Assembly: GCA_964532715.1 (NCBI GenBank)
Contig: CAZHIX010000008.1
Location: 1 to 27,585, forward strand
DNA: 27,585 nt
Source of the DNA: 1-14-0-10-45-29 sp964532715
GTDB lineage: Archaea > Micrarchaeota > Micrarchaeia > Anstonellales > Anstonellaceae
Direction: 5' to 3'
Shown here piece by piece: positions 13,403 through 21,047 of this stretch (within the stretch, counting starts at the first letter, position 1; the number at the start of each line of letters is the position of its first letter). Both the position numbers and the translations under genes were made by a program. The notes beneath the pieces were generated by a model, which saw only the letters and a list, made by a program, of their open reading frames with translations, searched no databases and was not told the DNA's origin.

Positions 13403-14146
13403 TTATTCCGATACTACGGATTGTGCAGATGTATCGGCTTCCGTTTTGGAAGAATACATTTGTGCAATCTCTTTTCCTTTTGCACCCATTTCAGACCAAT
13501 CACCATGATATCTCATTGAATTAAGTGAAGATAACGCATTTATAGTCGCCATAGCCATATTATAAATATTTCTTGTGCGACCTCTTGAGAATGACCATGC
13601 ATTTTTTACTCCGGCGTATTGTAATACTTTTTTGACAATTGGATTTGCAGCAACTCCTACTCCTCTTGGAGCAGGTTTTATTGATACTTCAACAGAACCA
13701 TTTTTCCCAATTGCTTTGATTGGGATTGAATGTGGCGCTTTTAGCGTGTCTTCCCATGAACCTGAACCTCTTGGAACAGAGATTATATTTCTGCGTGCAT
13801 TTTTAGATGCACTCTCAATTGCCGGACGAACCTCTTCGGATTTTCCTGCCCCTATTCCCACATGACCGTTTTTATCGCCGACGATCACAATTGCTCTAAA
13901 TTGCATTTTGCGACCACAGTCAGTCATTCTTTGAGTGTTTTTTATCTCAAGTGTTTCTGATTCAAGTGTAGGTAATAGATAATCAATAATTTCTGCTTCT
14001 AATACTGGTTTTCCCAAAGCATATATTTCCTCAAGAGAGGTAATCTCGCCTGCTTTTACTTTTTTACCAATTTGAGTTTTTGGAATCCATGAAGAAGCAT
14101 CAAACTCGTTTTTTTCTTTTGATCTCTTTCTTGAGTAGCCCGCCAT
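13403..14146 (-). CDS. rps5: Small-subunit ribosomal protein uS5
   Basis: uS5 acts in decoding accuracy and mRNA helicase activity at the 30S entry. The 247-aa protein contains the archaeal N-terminal stretch (WIPKTQIGKKVKAGEITSLEEI). The double-stranded-RNA-binding S5 domain follows (QFRAIVIVGDKNGHVGIGAGKSEEVRPAIESA, about 82-113), then the C-terminal domain with KPAPRGVGVAANPIVKKVLQYAGVKNAWSFSRGRTRN. The ATG at 14146 has GGGTGA upstream. The gene begins 4 bp after the rpl18 stop. Confidence 0.96.
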   Translation of the reverse strand: MAGYSRKRSKEKNEFDASSWIPKTQIGKKVKAGEITSLEEIYALGKPVLEAEIIDYLLPTLESETLEIKNTQRMTDCGRKMQFRAIVIVGDKNGHVGIGAGKSEEVRPAIESASKNARRNIISVPRGSGSWEDTLKAPHSIPIKAIGKNGSVEVSIKPAPRGVGVAANPIVKKVLQYAGVKNAWSFSRGRTRNIYNMAMATINALSSLNSMRYHGDWSEMGAKGKEIAQMYSSKTEADTSAQSVVSE

Positions 14147-14150
14147 CTAT

Positions 14151-14735
14151 TCACCCGCTCATCAACGCCTCACGTGTTTTATCGAACACTGCAGGCAAAT
14201 TCTTAACATCAATCTTTTTCTTCGTATATCTTGAAAATAATTTATCATATTTTGATTTGTCTTCTGATTCTATATTTTTTGCATATTCACTTATGTGCAC
14301 ACCGCGCAATCTTGATTGATCCACTAATTCATCATCAACATTTATTTGAATACCACAGCTTTTTGCTCCCATAGCGGTTGCAAAAAGTATTCTGCCTTTT
14401 GACGCACTTGCCATCCCAATATCTAAATGAAATTGTTTTATTCCTTTAGACAATGCTTTTTTTGCCACCAAAATACCAGTTAGATATGCAGTTGGAGTAT
14501 TTGCTTGTGCAAGCCAGCCTTTTGATTCAAGTTCACTTGAATTTACACTTGCAAGAGTAATGTCTCCTTTTGCATCAAATTTTACTATTTGCGCAATTAT
14601 TGCCTTGTTAGTTGCACGAACCACAAGACGTGGAGCATCTGCTTTTACAAGTGCAAGCCTTTTTTGAAAATTTGTTTTATTTTCGCGCCTTCTGCGATAA
14701 GGCACTATAAATGTTGGTCCTGTTGCTTTTCCCAT
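14151..14735 (-). CDS. rpl18: Large-subunit ribosomal protein uL18
   Basis: uL18 binds 5S rRNA together with uL5. The 194-aa archaeal-type sequence shows the RRRRENKTNFQKRLALVKADAPRLVVRATNKAIIAQIVKF region, LTGILVAKKALSKGIKQFHLDIGMASASKGRILFATAMGAKSCGI, and the archaeal C-terminal extension with RGVHISEYAKNIESEDKSKYDKLFSRY. The ATG at 14735 follows GTGATGATT; in-frame ATG/GTG codons further upstream belong to that ribosome-binding site. It lies 5 bp after rpl19e. Confidence 0.95.
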   Translation of the reverse strand: MGKATGPTFIVPYRRRRENKTNFQKRLALVKADAPRLVVRATNKAIIAQIVKFDAKGDITLASVNSSELESKGWLAQANTPTAYLTGILVAKKALSKGIKQFHLDIGMASASKGRILFATAMGAKSCGIQINVDDELVDQSRLRGVHISEYAKNIESEDKSKYDKLFSRYTKKKIDVKNLPAVFDKTREALMSG

Positions 14736-14740
14736 AATCA

Positions 14741-15235
14741 TCACTTGCTTTTTGCGCTCTTTTTATTTAGCGCTTTGTTTATGCTTACTTCATCTACAAT
14801 TTTATTTTCTACAAGATAATTAACCAAGTTTTTTTTACCTTTGAACGCATTTCCTTTTATCTTTAGATAAACTTGTTTTCTTGCAGTTTTGTCGATGGCA
14901 TTATCATCAGATATAAGTCTGAGAATACTTCGTTGAGCCCGGGTTTTTGCAATCCACTGTTCTTTTGGATTGTTTCTTGCAAGTTTTGTTCCTTTTCTTG
15001 ATCCGTGTCCTCTATGTCTTCCTTTTTTCTTACCTGCTTGTTTGAGTCTGGCTCTAACTCTACACACACCACGAACTGGCTTTGCTTTTATTTTGCCCTC
15101 TTTTATTAGAGCACGAACATCATCACGAGTTAGTGCTTCTGAGACTTTCTCAAGTGATGAGGGGTCTATCCAAATCTTTGATTCACCTACATCAAGAACA
15201 GATGATGCAAGGCGCTTAATTGTTTTTTGAGTCAT
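14741..15235 (-). CDS. rpl19e: Large-subunit ribosomal protein eL19 (L19e)
   Basis: A helical archaeal/eukaryotic 50S protein. The 164-aa product shows KRLASSVLDVGESKIWIDPSSLEKVSEALTRDDVRALIKEGKIKAKPVRGVCRVRARLKQAGKKKGRHRGHGSRKGTK, which is the conserved L19e N-terminal half, followed by the long basic helix and a helix-rich end. GTTGAT lies just before the ATG at 15235. The spacing to rpl32e is 29 bp. Confidence 0.96.
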   Translation of the reverse strand: MTQKTIKRLASSVLDVGESKIWIDPSSLEKVSEALTRDDVRALIKEGKIKAKPVRGVCRVRARLKQAGKKKGRHRGHGSRKGTKLARNNPKEQWIAKTRAQRSILRLISDDNAIDKTARKQVYLKIKGNAFKGKKNLVNYLVENKIVDEVSINKALNKKSAKSK

Positions 15236-15264
15236 AAAAATCAACCTTTAAATCAATAAAATAA

Positions 15265-15732
15265 TCAATCTTTTTTCTTTTGCTCTTTTGACGACGTACG
15301 CGTAGTTTGTTTATCAACAGGTTTTTGTGTTTTTTTCAAAGATTTTGCACCGAATTTTGATGAAGAATCCGAAACTTTAGATGCACCACTGTTTAATACA
15401 GTGATTTTCTTTGTTTGTGCTAAATCAACTATTTTTTGCTTTAAACGACAAGATAATTTTGAGGATAATCTTACCACATGAGTTTTTGCATCCACAGTAT
15501 CAAGTTCTGCCAAATTATGTACAAGAACTTCTTGTTTTCCTATTGGATGAAGACACCTAATGCGCTTATCTTGACCATATCCGATAGATGGAGAGTAACC
15601 CATATGTGCTTTGTTAATTCTTTTTTTGTTATCGGTTCCTCTCTGGCGACGCCAGCTTGAACCTATACGGACACGCGATTTACGACCATAGTTTGGACGC
15701 AAAAATTTTGGTTTTGTCTTTTTTTGAGGCAT
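15265..15732 (-). CDS. rpl32e: Large-subunit ribosomal protein eL32 (L32e)
   Basis: The 155-aa protein carries the eL32 core: KFLRPNYGRKSRVRIGSSWRRQRGTDNKKRI, PSIGYGQDKRIRCLHPIGKQEVLVHNLAEL and VRLSSKLSCRLKQKIVDLAQTKKITVLN. The last 35 or so residues are low-complexity Ser/Lys/Thr and exceed the usual end. The ATG at 15732 is preferred over one six bases upstream because GGTGA lies at the right distance. It sits between rpl6 and rpl19e as in other archaea. Confidence 0.95.
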   Translation of the reverse strand: MPQKKTKPKFLRPNYGRKSRVRIGSSWRRQRGTDNKKRINKAHMGYSPSIGYGQDKRIRCLHPIGKQEVLVHNLAELDTVDAKTHVVRLSSKLSCRLKQKIVDLAQTKKITVLNSGASKVSDSSSKFGAKSLKKTQKPVDKQTTRTSSKEQKKKD

Positions 15733-15747
15733 AAACATTCACCATAT

Positions 15748-16263
15748 TTATTCCAAAACAGGATATATACCGTCTTGAAACACTCTTGAATCTAATTTTT
15801 TAATTTTTGATGCGGTTCTTAAATTTGCAATTGTTTGACCAACATCATCTTTATTTGGACCAGAAACTGTAATGTCTGCACCTTTAAGTTCCACTTTTGT
15901 GTCTCCTATAATTTTAGCAAATCGTGGTTTTTTCTCACCTGCAAAATTCTTTATGGAGACTTCTTTTGCACTTACTTGAATTGACATTGGAAAGTGAGCA
16001 TGAATCACCTTCATTTTTTGAGAAAATCCTTTTTGAACACCAACAAACATGTTTTTTATGTGGCTTAATACCGTATTGACTTCACGAAGTGGACCAGAAA
16101 CTGTTACTTCTTTTGCATCAGAGCTAATTTTTACAGATTTTAATTTAAGAGACTTAGCACATTTGCCGTTTGGTCCACTAACGTTTAGAACATTAGAAAC
16201 CGCACTCACAGAAATTTTCTGAGGGATAGCTAATTTTTCTTCAATGATTTTTTTACATGCCAT
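15748..16263 (-). CDS. rpl6: Large-subunit ribosomal protein uL6
   Basis: uL6 sits near the factor-binding site of the 50S subunit. The 171-aa sequence consists of two related domains. The first has IPQKISVSAVSNVLNVSGPNGKCAKSLKLK and the region LSHIKNMFVGVQKGFSQKMKVIHAHFPMSI. The second has FAKIIGDTKVELKGADITVSGPNKDDVGQTIANL and the family end SRVFQDGIYPVLE. The ATG at 16263 follows a TTGATG ribosome-binding site. It lies 29 bp after rps8. Confidence 0.95.
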   Translation of the reverse strand: MACKKIIEEKLAIPQKISVSAVSNVLNVSGPNGKCAKSLKLKSVKISSDAKEVTVSGPLREVNTVLSHIKNMFVGVQKGFSQKMKVIHAHFPMSIQVSAKEVSIKNFAGEKKPRFAKIIGDTKVELKGADITVSGPNKDDVGQTIANLRTASKIKKLDSRVFQDGIYPVLE

Positions 16264-16292
16264 AAACATCAACTTTTAAATCAAATCAAACG

Positions 16293-16679
16293 CTAGTAAA
16301 CGTATGCTATGAGCCTGCCACCCGTATTGGCTTTTTTTGCCTCTTCGTTGGTCATAAGACCTCGTGGAGTTGAAACTATTAGAAAACCATATCCCACACC
16401 AGGAATATATTTTTGTTCCCATTCAACCCATTCAGTCTTTTTTATTGGATAACGAGGTTTGATTGAGCCACATTTGTTTACTTTTCCAAGCAATTTTATT
16501 TTGAAATATCCGTTATAACCTTCATCAATATATTCAAAATCTCCGATGTAACCTTTATCATGCAAGATTTTTAGTGTCTCTTTTACCATCTTGCTTGGGC
16601 GTACTTCGCACTCCAATTTTCCATTCATCTCATGCGTTTTTATGGTGTTAAGCGCATCAGCAAGTAAATCATTTGACAT
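16293..16679 (-). CDS. rps8: Small-subunit ribosomal protein uS8
   Basis: uS8 is a primary binder of 16S rRNA central-domain helix 21. The 128-aa protein has the archaeal N terminus (DLLADALNTIKTHEMNGK), KMVKETLKILHDKGYIGDFEYIDEG, and the conserved C-terminal rRNA-binding block YGFLIVSTPRGLMTNEEAKKANTGGRLIAYVY. The ATG at 16679 is preceded by GTGATGATT; the earlier ATG and GTG codons in frame are part of that site. It lies 15 bp after rps14. Confidence 0.96.
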   Translation of the reverse strand: MSNDLLADALNTIKTHEMNGKLECEVRPSKMVKETLKILHDKGYIGDFEYIDEGYNGYFKIKLLGKVNKCGSIKPRYPIKKTEWVEWEQKYIPGVGYGFLIVSTPRGLMTNEEAKKANTGGRLIAYVY

Positions 16680-16694
16680 AATCATCACACCTAT

Positions 16695-16865
16695 TTAGTA
16701 TTTTCTAAAACCGATGCTATCGGCGACTTCTCTAAATGCTCTTCTTGAGAGTTGTAATCCATACTGACGAATAACTGCACGTGCATTCAGAGTAATTCTG
16801 CATTTTCTTTTACCTTTTCCTTTCTTTTTGTATTCAAAAGGAATTTGGCTTTTTTTCTTTTTCAC
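16695..16865 (-). CDS. rps14: Small-subunit ribosomal protein uS14, zinc site degraded
   Basis: A 56-aa product, recognised from KGKGKRKCRI, AVIRQYGLQLSRRAFREVADSIGFRKY and its position between rpl5 and rps8. Archaeal uS14 is normally a zinc-ribbon protein with CxxC...CxxC. Here only Cys22 remains; the other three positions are Thr25, Ser40 and Ala43. The frame is intact and the rest of the C-terminal half is well conserved, so the protein is probably functional without zinc, as in bacterial C-minus S14. The start is GTG at 16865, six bases after GGTGAT; a TTG one codon earlier is also possible. It begins 13 bp after the rpl5 stop. Confidence 0.93.
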   Translation of the reverse strand: MKKKKSQIPFEYKKKGKGKRKCRITLNARAVIRQYGLQLSRRAFREVADSIGFRKY

Positions 16866-16878
16866 CAAAAAATCACCA

Positions 16879-17412
16879 TTAAATTATGATTACGCCCAAA
16901 GTTTTTGAGGCGAACTCTATCCCATCGTTCTTTGTAAGACGATGAGATTTTGAAATATTAGATTTTGCATGTCTTTTTCTCAGGACTCTCCACCCACCAC
17001 GTCGTTTCAAGGAAATGCAAACATCAAAACCAATCATACCTATTTTTGGATCGTATTTAGCACCTGGAAACTCAATGTATTCTGCGACACCGAAACTAAA
17101 ATTACCGTATGAATCAAAACATTTTTTGGAAAGTTTGTAATCTTTTGTTTTTAGAGCTTTTTTTACAAATGCTATTGCATTTGAACCGCGCAATGTGGTC
17201 TTTGCACCTATTGGATCTCCCTTCTTTATATGAAAGACTGGATTTCTCACTTTTGCCAAAGTTTCTATCGCTTTTGAACCAGAAAGTCGTTCTAATAAAA
17301 CTTTTGCATTCTCAAGCTCAGCCCCAGCATGACCTACACCGATGTTGAGAGTAACCTTATCAACAACCACGTCACGCATAGGATTTTGTTTTGGGTCATT
17401 ATTTTCTGCCAT
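16879..17412 (-). CDS. rpl5: Large-subunit ribosomal protein uL5
   Basis: uL5 carries 5S rRNA and contacts the P-site tRNA. The 177-aa archaeal-type protein has NPMRDVVVDKVTLNIGVGHAGAELENAKVLLERLSGSK, KVRNPVFHIKKGDPIGAKTTLRG, YGNFSFGVAEYIEFPGAKYDPKIGMIGFDVCISLKRRGGWRV, and ends with RLTKNDGIEFASKTLGV. The ATG at 17412 follows GTTGATTAC; the frame opens four codons earlier, but that part belongs to the ribosome-binding site. It is followed closely by rps14. Confidence 0.96.
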   Translation of the reverse strand: MAENNDPKQNPMRDVVVDKVTLNIGVGHAGAELENAKVLLERLSGSKAIETLAKVRNPVFHIKKGDPIGAKTTLRGSNAIAFVKKALKTKDYKLSKKCFDSYGNFSFGVAEYIEFPGAKYDPKIGMIGFDVCISLKRRGGWRVLRKRHAKSNISKSHRLTKNDGIEFASKTLGVIII

Positions 17413-17435
17413 AGTAATCAACACTTGTATTTAAT

Positions 17436-18140
17436 TTATTTTACAAATTCGTCATCAACTGCAAACAAGTACTTTGCAAGTGTGACAAATCCACCCTGTG
17501 CATCTTCAAGCTCTGCGCTCGAGGGCATTGAACCAAGACTCTGAGTGATTTTTTTCAAAGTTGCAAACTTGCCTGCGTGTTTTCCACTAACCACGTAACA
17601 TTTTGCACCTTCAACAAATTCTATTTGAGTTTGTAATTTGAATTGAGGAATAGACATCTTCAGAGTTGAACCAACTTTCACATTATTGTCTGCAATTAAG
17701 TTCCTGCCATCGTGCAAAGTTAAAACAATCTTTGCTTTGGGAGCAGTTTTCTTTGATACAACTTTACAATATTTAATCAAAGATTGCGGTTCACTTATTT
17801 CTTTTGCACATAGATGCCCATTAATTATTTGCATTCGATAAGACTTTTGCATTTTTGGAATTGAGATGATATCCAAAAGACCAACTGGACGTTTGTAGTC
17901 AGTTATAGGCTTACCATCAACAAGAACCATTTTTTGATTAAGAACCTTTTTCACTTCTTTAAGATCAGTGCACAAAGAAATTTGTTCACGCAATAAATTT
18001 GAGAGAGGGACGCTCAAAGTTCTGGCATGAGGACCTGGAACTGACGTTGTGATAAACGTAGTTGCCTTTCTTTGCTTCACAGGCAAATTTCTGCCAAGTG
18101 AAATTCTTTTTGTATGAGCTGAAAAACCTTTTTTTGCCAT
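17436..18140 (-). CDS. rps4e: Small-subunit ribosomal protein eS4 (S4e)
   Basis: An archaeal/eukaryotic 30S protein with an S4-like RNA-binding domain, a central domain and a KOW motif. The 234-aa sequence has the S4-type domain in the region LREQISLCTDLKEVKKVLNQKMVLVDGKPITDYKRPVGLLDIISI. It also has KIVLTLHDGRNLI and the KOW-like stretch GAKCYVVSGKHAGKFATLKKI near residues 190-210. The N terminus is unusual: MAKKGFSAHTKRISLGRNLPVKQRKATTFITTSVPGPH departs from the common KRLAAPKSWPI motif but keeps a GPH. The ATG at 18140 follows TGTGAT. It sits 18 bp after rpl24. Confidence 0.93.
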   Translation of the reverse strand: MAKKGFSAHTKRISLGRNLPVKQRKATTFITTSVPGPHARTLSVPLSNLLREQISLCTDLKEVKKVLNQKMVLVDGKPITDYKRPVGLLDIISIPKMQKSYRMQIINGHLCAKEISEPQSLIKYCKVVSKKTAPKAKIVLTLHDGRNLIADNNVKVGSTLKMSIPQFKLQTQIEFVEGAKCYVVSGKHAGKFATLKKITQSLGSMPSSAELEDAQGGFVTLAKYLFAVDDEFVK

Positions 18141-18158
18141 AAAAATCACAATCATAAA

Positions 18159-18572
18159 CTAACTTTTATTTTGAGAAACTTTTGCATTCTGCACAGAAGA
18201 GCTTGCCTTTGCACAACGTGCAAGAATTGCTTTTCTATCTTTAGTGGTAAAATCACCATCAATTATTTGTATGTTCGATGGATCAAACGGTATAAGCTTT
18301 TGTTGACCACGTGCATTTAATCTAGACACGCCTTCAACAAATACCTTGAGTTTTGAGTAGTCTGCACTAAGAACTTTACCTTCTTTTTTCTTGAATGAAC
18401 CAGTAGTGATTTTTACTTTATCACCTTTTTTCACAAGAATATTGCGAAGTTTTGTGCCCAATTTTGTTTTTAACGCCGATGCTATATTTGCATGCATGAG
18501 TTTTTTTCGTGTATGCATTGGAGCATCGCGACGAGCATTTCTTTGTTTTTTTGGTTGAATTGATTTTTTCAT
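18159..18572 (-). CDS. rpl24: Large-subunit ribosomal protein uL24
   Basis: uL24 initiates 50S assembly at the 23S 5' end. The 137-aa protein has the archaeal lead RNARRDAPMHTRKKLMHANIASALKTKLG and the KOW motif VKKGDKVKITTGSFKKKEGKVLSADYSKLKVFVEGVS (about 48-84). After that comes the archaeal end with PFDPSNIQIIDGDFTTKDRKAIL and a short Ser/Gln/Lys tail. GGTG lies upstream of the ATG at 18572. The stop is 10 bp after rpl14. Confidence 0.95.
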   Translation of the reverse strand: MKKSIQPKKQRNARRDAPMHTRKKLMHANIASALKTKLGTKLRNILVKKGDKVKITTGSFKKKEGKVLSADYSKLKVFVEGVSRLNARGQQKLIPFDPSNIQIIDGDFTTKDRKAILARCAKASSSVQNAKVSQNKS

Positions 18573-18582
18573 CTAAAAGCAC

Positions 18583-18981
18583 CTACACAACAGATGGAGC
18601 GATTGTCGCCACTTTAGGAAAACGTTCTGAGACTTCACGAGCAATTGCCCCTTTTATCTCTGTCCCTACTGGAAGACCATCATCCCCGATTATAACTGCG
18701 GCATTATCCTCAAAACATATACGCATTCCATTTGGACGCAAATAGGGTTGTTTCTGTCTGACCACTACAGCGGTTAAGACTTTTCCCTTTTTTGAGGAAT
18801 GACCTTTCTTTACTGCAACAATAACGACATCTCCAACTCCGGCCTTTGGATTTGCACCATGTTTTGCTTTTGTACCTTTTACGCCGATTATTTGAACTAT
18901 TTTAGCACCAGAATTATCATTGCATACAAGGCGCGCACCGACAGGCAATGATTTTATTATTGAAGATCCAAGACCCTTCAT
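18583..18981 (-). CDS. rpl14: Large-subunit ribosomal protein uL14
   Basis: uL14 lies at the subunit interface. The 132-aa protein contains GARLVCNDNSGAKIVQIIGVKG, GVGDVVIVAVKKGHSSKKGKVLTAVVVRQKQPYLRPNGMRICFEDNAAVIIGDDGLPVGTEIKGAIAREVSERFPKVATIAPSVV, a near-complete match to the archaeal L14 consensus. The ATG at 18981 follows GGTGTATATG. It lies 17 bp after rps17. Confidence 0.97.
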   Translation of the reverse strand: MKGLGSSIIKSLPVGARLVCNDNSGAKIVQIIGVKGTKAKHGANPKAGVGDVVIVAVKKGHSSKKGKVLTAVVVRQKQPYLRPNGMRICFEDNAAVIIGDDGLPVGTEIKGAIAREVSERFPKVATIAPSVV

Positions 18982-18998
18982 ACATATACACCTTATTT

Positions 18999-19430
18999 TT
19001 AATTATCTTCTTGCACATGTTTGTGCGCATCTGTAGTTTGATTTGATTCATCAGATTTGTGATGTAAACGCTCAGACGCCCCGCCGTGTTTTCTTATGTG
19101 CGAAGCCTGCGATTCATCACGTGATTTCACTTGACCAGGAATAATATGACCATGACCTTTTTTGAGTATTTTAGAAACTATCCATGCTTTTGTTTTTGAT
19201 ATTTTTCTGCATTCTGCAATCTCTACAAGATCCCCGATTTTTGCATCAATTCCATCTGGATTATGAGCGGCAATTTTTGATATTTTGCGCGCATAACGAC
19301 GATATTTTGGAACATAAGTTACTAGATCACGTTGCACAGTGACTGTTTTTTTTCGTCTATCAGATACAACGATACCTTGAACAGTAAATCCTCTTTTTGA
19401 GATTTTTCTTTTATTTGAATCTATTGTCAT
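18999..19430 (-). CDS. rps17: Small-subunit ribosomal protein uS17 with histidine-rich tail
   Basis: uS17 is a primary binder of 16S rRNA with an OB fold. Residues 13-90 are the family core: RGFTVQGIVVSDRRKKTVTVQRDLVTYVPKYRRYARKISKIAAHNPDG and GDLVEIAECRKISKTKAWIVSKIL. The next 50 or so residues are extra, hydrophilic and rich in histidine (residues 93, 95, 111, 115, 123, 124, 136 and 138). The ATG at 19430 overlaps the rnp1 stop as ATGA, so the two genes are translationally coupled. Confidence 0.94.
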   Translation of the reverse strand: MTIDSNKRKISKRGFTVQGIVVSDRRKKTVTVQRDLVTYVPKYRRYARKISKIAAHNPDGIDAKIGDLVEIAECRKISKTKAWIVSKILKKGHGHIIPGQVKSRDESQASHIRKHGGASERLHHKSDESNQTTDAHKHVQEDN

Positions 19431-19684
19431 GAAACCACTTTTTTATACAATTTTTTGGTTCTGTCTTCAGGGCGAAATATTGCTTTATCAAGTTCAAGAA
19501 TTTTATTTGAATCAAGAACCCAAGCACAGGCGCCCTTTTTTTGAACCATTTTTCTAACATTATTTGAATTAAGAACTGAAATGGTCCTCAAAGTTTCATT
19601 CACTATTTCGCCTTCAATTCCAACATCATTTGAATTTGATGAGCTAATAATTTTCACTTTCAGACCAATCCATTCCTCAATCAT
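19427..19684 (-). CDS. rnp1: RNase P protein component 1 (Rpp29/POP4)
   Basis: Archaeal RNase P protein that binds the specificity region of the RNA and helps process tRNA 5' ends. The 85-aa protein has the Sm-like beta-barrel pattern: EEWIGLKVKIISSSNSNDVGIEGEIVNETLRTISVLNSNNVRKMVQKKGACAWVL and the end AIFRPEDRTKKLYKK, the family closing motif. The start is uncertain between ATG at 19684 (MIEEW), preceded by GGATGTGATA, and ATG four codons earlier at 19696; I prefer the shorter form. Its place between aIF1 and S17 is conserved in archaea. Confidence 0.92.
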   Translation of the reverse strand: MIEEWIGLKVKIISSSNSNDVGIEGEIVNETLRTISVLNSNNVRKMVQKKGACAWVLDSNKILELDKAIFRPEDRTKKLYKKVVS

Positions 19685-19709
19685 TATCACATCCATATTT
19701 ATCCCGCAT

Positions 19710-20024
19710 CTAGCGCCCCAAACCAGGGATAACTGTTATTGAATCAGGCGAATATCCAAGCCCGACAAGCAAGTTTTTTATTTTTGCTAAATGATTTCCC
19801 TGAAGAATCACAAGCCCATCTTTCACAGTTCCACCACATGCGAGTTTATTTTTCAACTCTTTTGCGGTTTCTAGAAGCTTGTCTTTATCAAGACCTTCGA
19901 TAACTGTGACTAGCTTTTTGAATCTTTTTTTTGTTGCATACACTCGAAGCCTTATGTCTTCTTTTTCTATTGCATCGGAAATTATTTCCTTCATCAGGTC
20001 GTCTTGCCCGAAGATATTACCCAC
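19710..20024 (-). CDS. Translation initiation factor aIF1 (SUI1 family)
   Basis: aIF1 monitors start-codon selection on the 30S subunit. The 104-aa protein shows the SUI1 domain: IRLRVYATKKRFKKLVTVIEGLDKD, LKNKLACGGTVKDGLVILQGNHLAKIKNLLVGLGYSPDSITVIPG, including the CGGT-x-K-x-G core. The start is GTG at 20024, overlapping the rpl29 stop by 8 bp; GAGGTGA lies six bases upstream inside rpl29, so translation is coupled. The gene's location in the S10/spc cluster is typical of archaea. Confidence 0.95.
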   Translation of the reverse strand: MGNIFGQDDLMKEIISDAIEKEDIRLRVYATKKRFKKLVTVIEGLDKDKLLETAKELKNKLACGGTVKDGLVILQGNHLAKIKNLLVGLGYSPDSITVIPGLGR

Positions 20025-20280
20025 TACTTTTCACCTCAGTTTTACTTACCATTTTTGTCTGTGACTTATCAGTTTGATTAATATCAGATTTGCTTGATGC
20101 CAATGTAAGAATTCTTGCAATTGTTCGTCGTATTTGTTTTATTTTGCCAGAATTTTGTGAACGGCCACCAGATGCAACTGCACCCGTTTGTGAATTTAGT
20201 TCACGGCGCAACTCAAACAGTTTAGTTTCAAGCTCGCTCAAAGACATTTTGTAGAGTTCTGATTTTTTTATTATTGCCAT
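20017..20280 (-). CDS. rpl29: Large-subunit ribosomal protein uL29
   Basis: uL29 sits beside the peptide exit tunnel, where SRP and SecY dock. The 87-aa protein is two helices: LYKMSLSELETKLFELRRELNSQ and GRSQNSGKIKQIRRTIARILTLA, with the RRTIARILT motif of the family. The last 20 residues are a Ser/Lys/Thr extension. The ATG at 20280 follows GGTAAT. It overlaps the start of the aIF1 gene. Confidence 0.94.
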   Translation of the reverse strand: MAIIKKSELYKMSLSELETKLFELRRELNSQTGAVASGGRSQNSGKIKQIRRTIARILTLASSKSDINQTDKSQTKMVSKTEVKSSG

Positions 20281-20285
20281 GAAAA

Positions 20286-21035
20286 TTACCTTCTCTTTTT
20301 AGGCATCGGCGCCTTTTTTTCAGTATCTACTATTGGTTCAACAATGGAAGGGTCAGATGCTTTTGAGCCCTTTTTTGAATAACCCATAGGTTGATCCGAA
20401 GATACATCTTCTGCACTTGAAATAATCTTTGGAATCTGCACTGGTTTTGATTGTTGTTTGTCTGGGAATTTTGTTCCAGGCATAACTATTTTTACTAAAA
20501 CTCCAATTGCACCTGCTTTTGGATATGCAGTAACATGTGAAAATTTGACAAGTCTTGCAGGCTCACCTGCTTTTGGCATATAGCCTGCAAAAACACGCAG
20601 TGATTTTGAACGACCACCTTTTGCAGCTAATTTACCGGACGCAACAATTTCTCCACCTAATGCACCCGCAGACATTATATCTCTTAGAGAAGAATGTAAA
20701 ATTGCACGTGGCTTTTTGCCCATTTCTATAAATCTGCAAACCTTTTTTGCAATTAATCTTGGCTCAAGAGTTGGATTTTTGGATTCGCTAACTGAAATTT
20801 GCGGATTCTCAATTTTGAATTTTGATGAGATCGCATCGGTTAGATCACGAATAGTTTTTCCTTTTTTACCAATGACACGACCAGGATTTGTAACTTCCAC
20901 ACCGATACGCGTAACCATAGGAGTTCGCTGTATATCAACATGAGTAAATCCTGCACGATCAAGTTCAGTCTCCAAGTATTTTGAAACTTGTTGTCTGACA
21001 ATTGCTTCTTCTACAAATTTCTTCTCTATTCCCAC
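20286..21035 (-). CDS. rps3: Small-subunit ribosomal protein uS3
   Basis: uS3 forms part of the mRNA entry site. The 249-aa product has a KH domain with GRVIGKKGKTIRDLTDAI (about residues 53-70) and the C-terminal S3 domain with MGKKPRAILHSSLRDIMSAGALGGEIVASGKLAAKGGRSKSLRVFAGYMPKAGEPA and TAYPKAGAIGVLVKIVMPGTKFPDK. The last 50 residues are a low-complexity tail ending in KKRR. The start codon is GTG at 21035, preceded by GGTTGTGATATC. It lies 12 bp after rpl22. Confidence 0.95.
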   Translation of the reverse strand: MGIEKKFVEEAIVRQQVSKYLETELDRAGFTHVDIQRTPMVTRIGVEVTNPGRVIGKKGKTIRDLTDAISSKFKIENPQISVSESKNPTLEPRLIAKKVCRFIEMGKKPRAILHSSLRDIMSAGALGGEIVASGKLAAKGGRSKSLRVFAGYMPKAGEPARLVKFSHVTAYPKAGAIGVLVKIVMPGTKFPDKQQSKPVQIPKIISSAEDVSSDQPMGYSKKGSKASDPSIVEPIVDTEKKAPMPKKRR

Positions 21036-21047
21036 GATATCACAACC

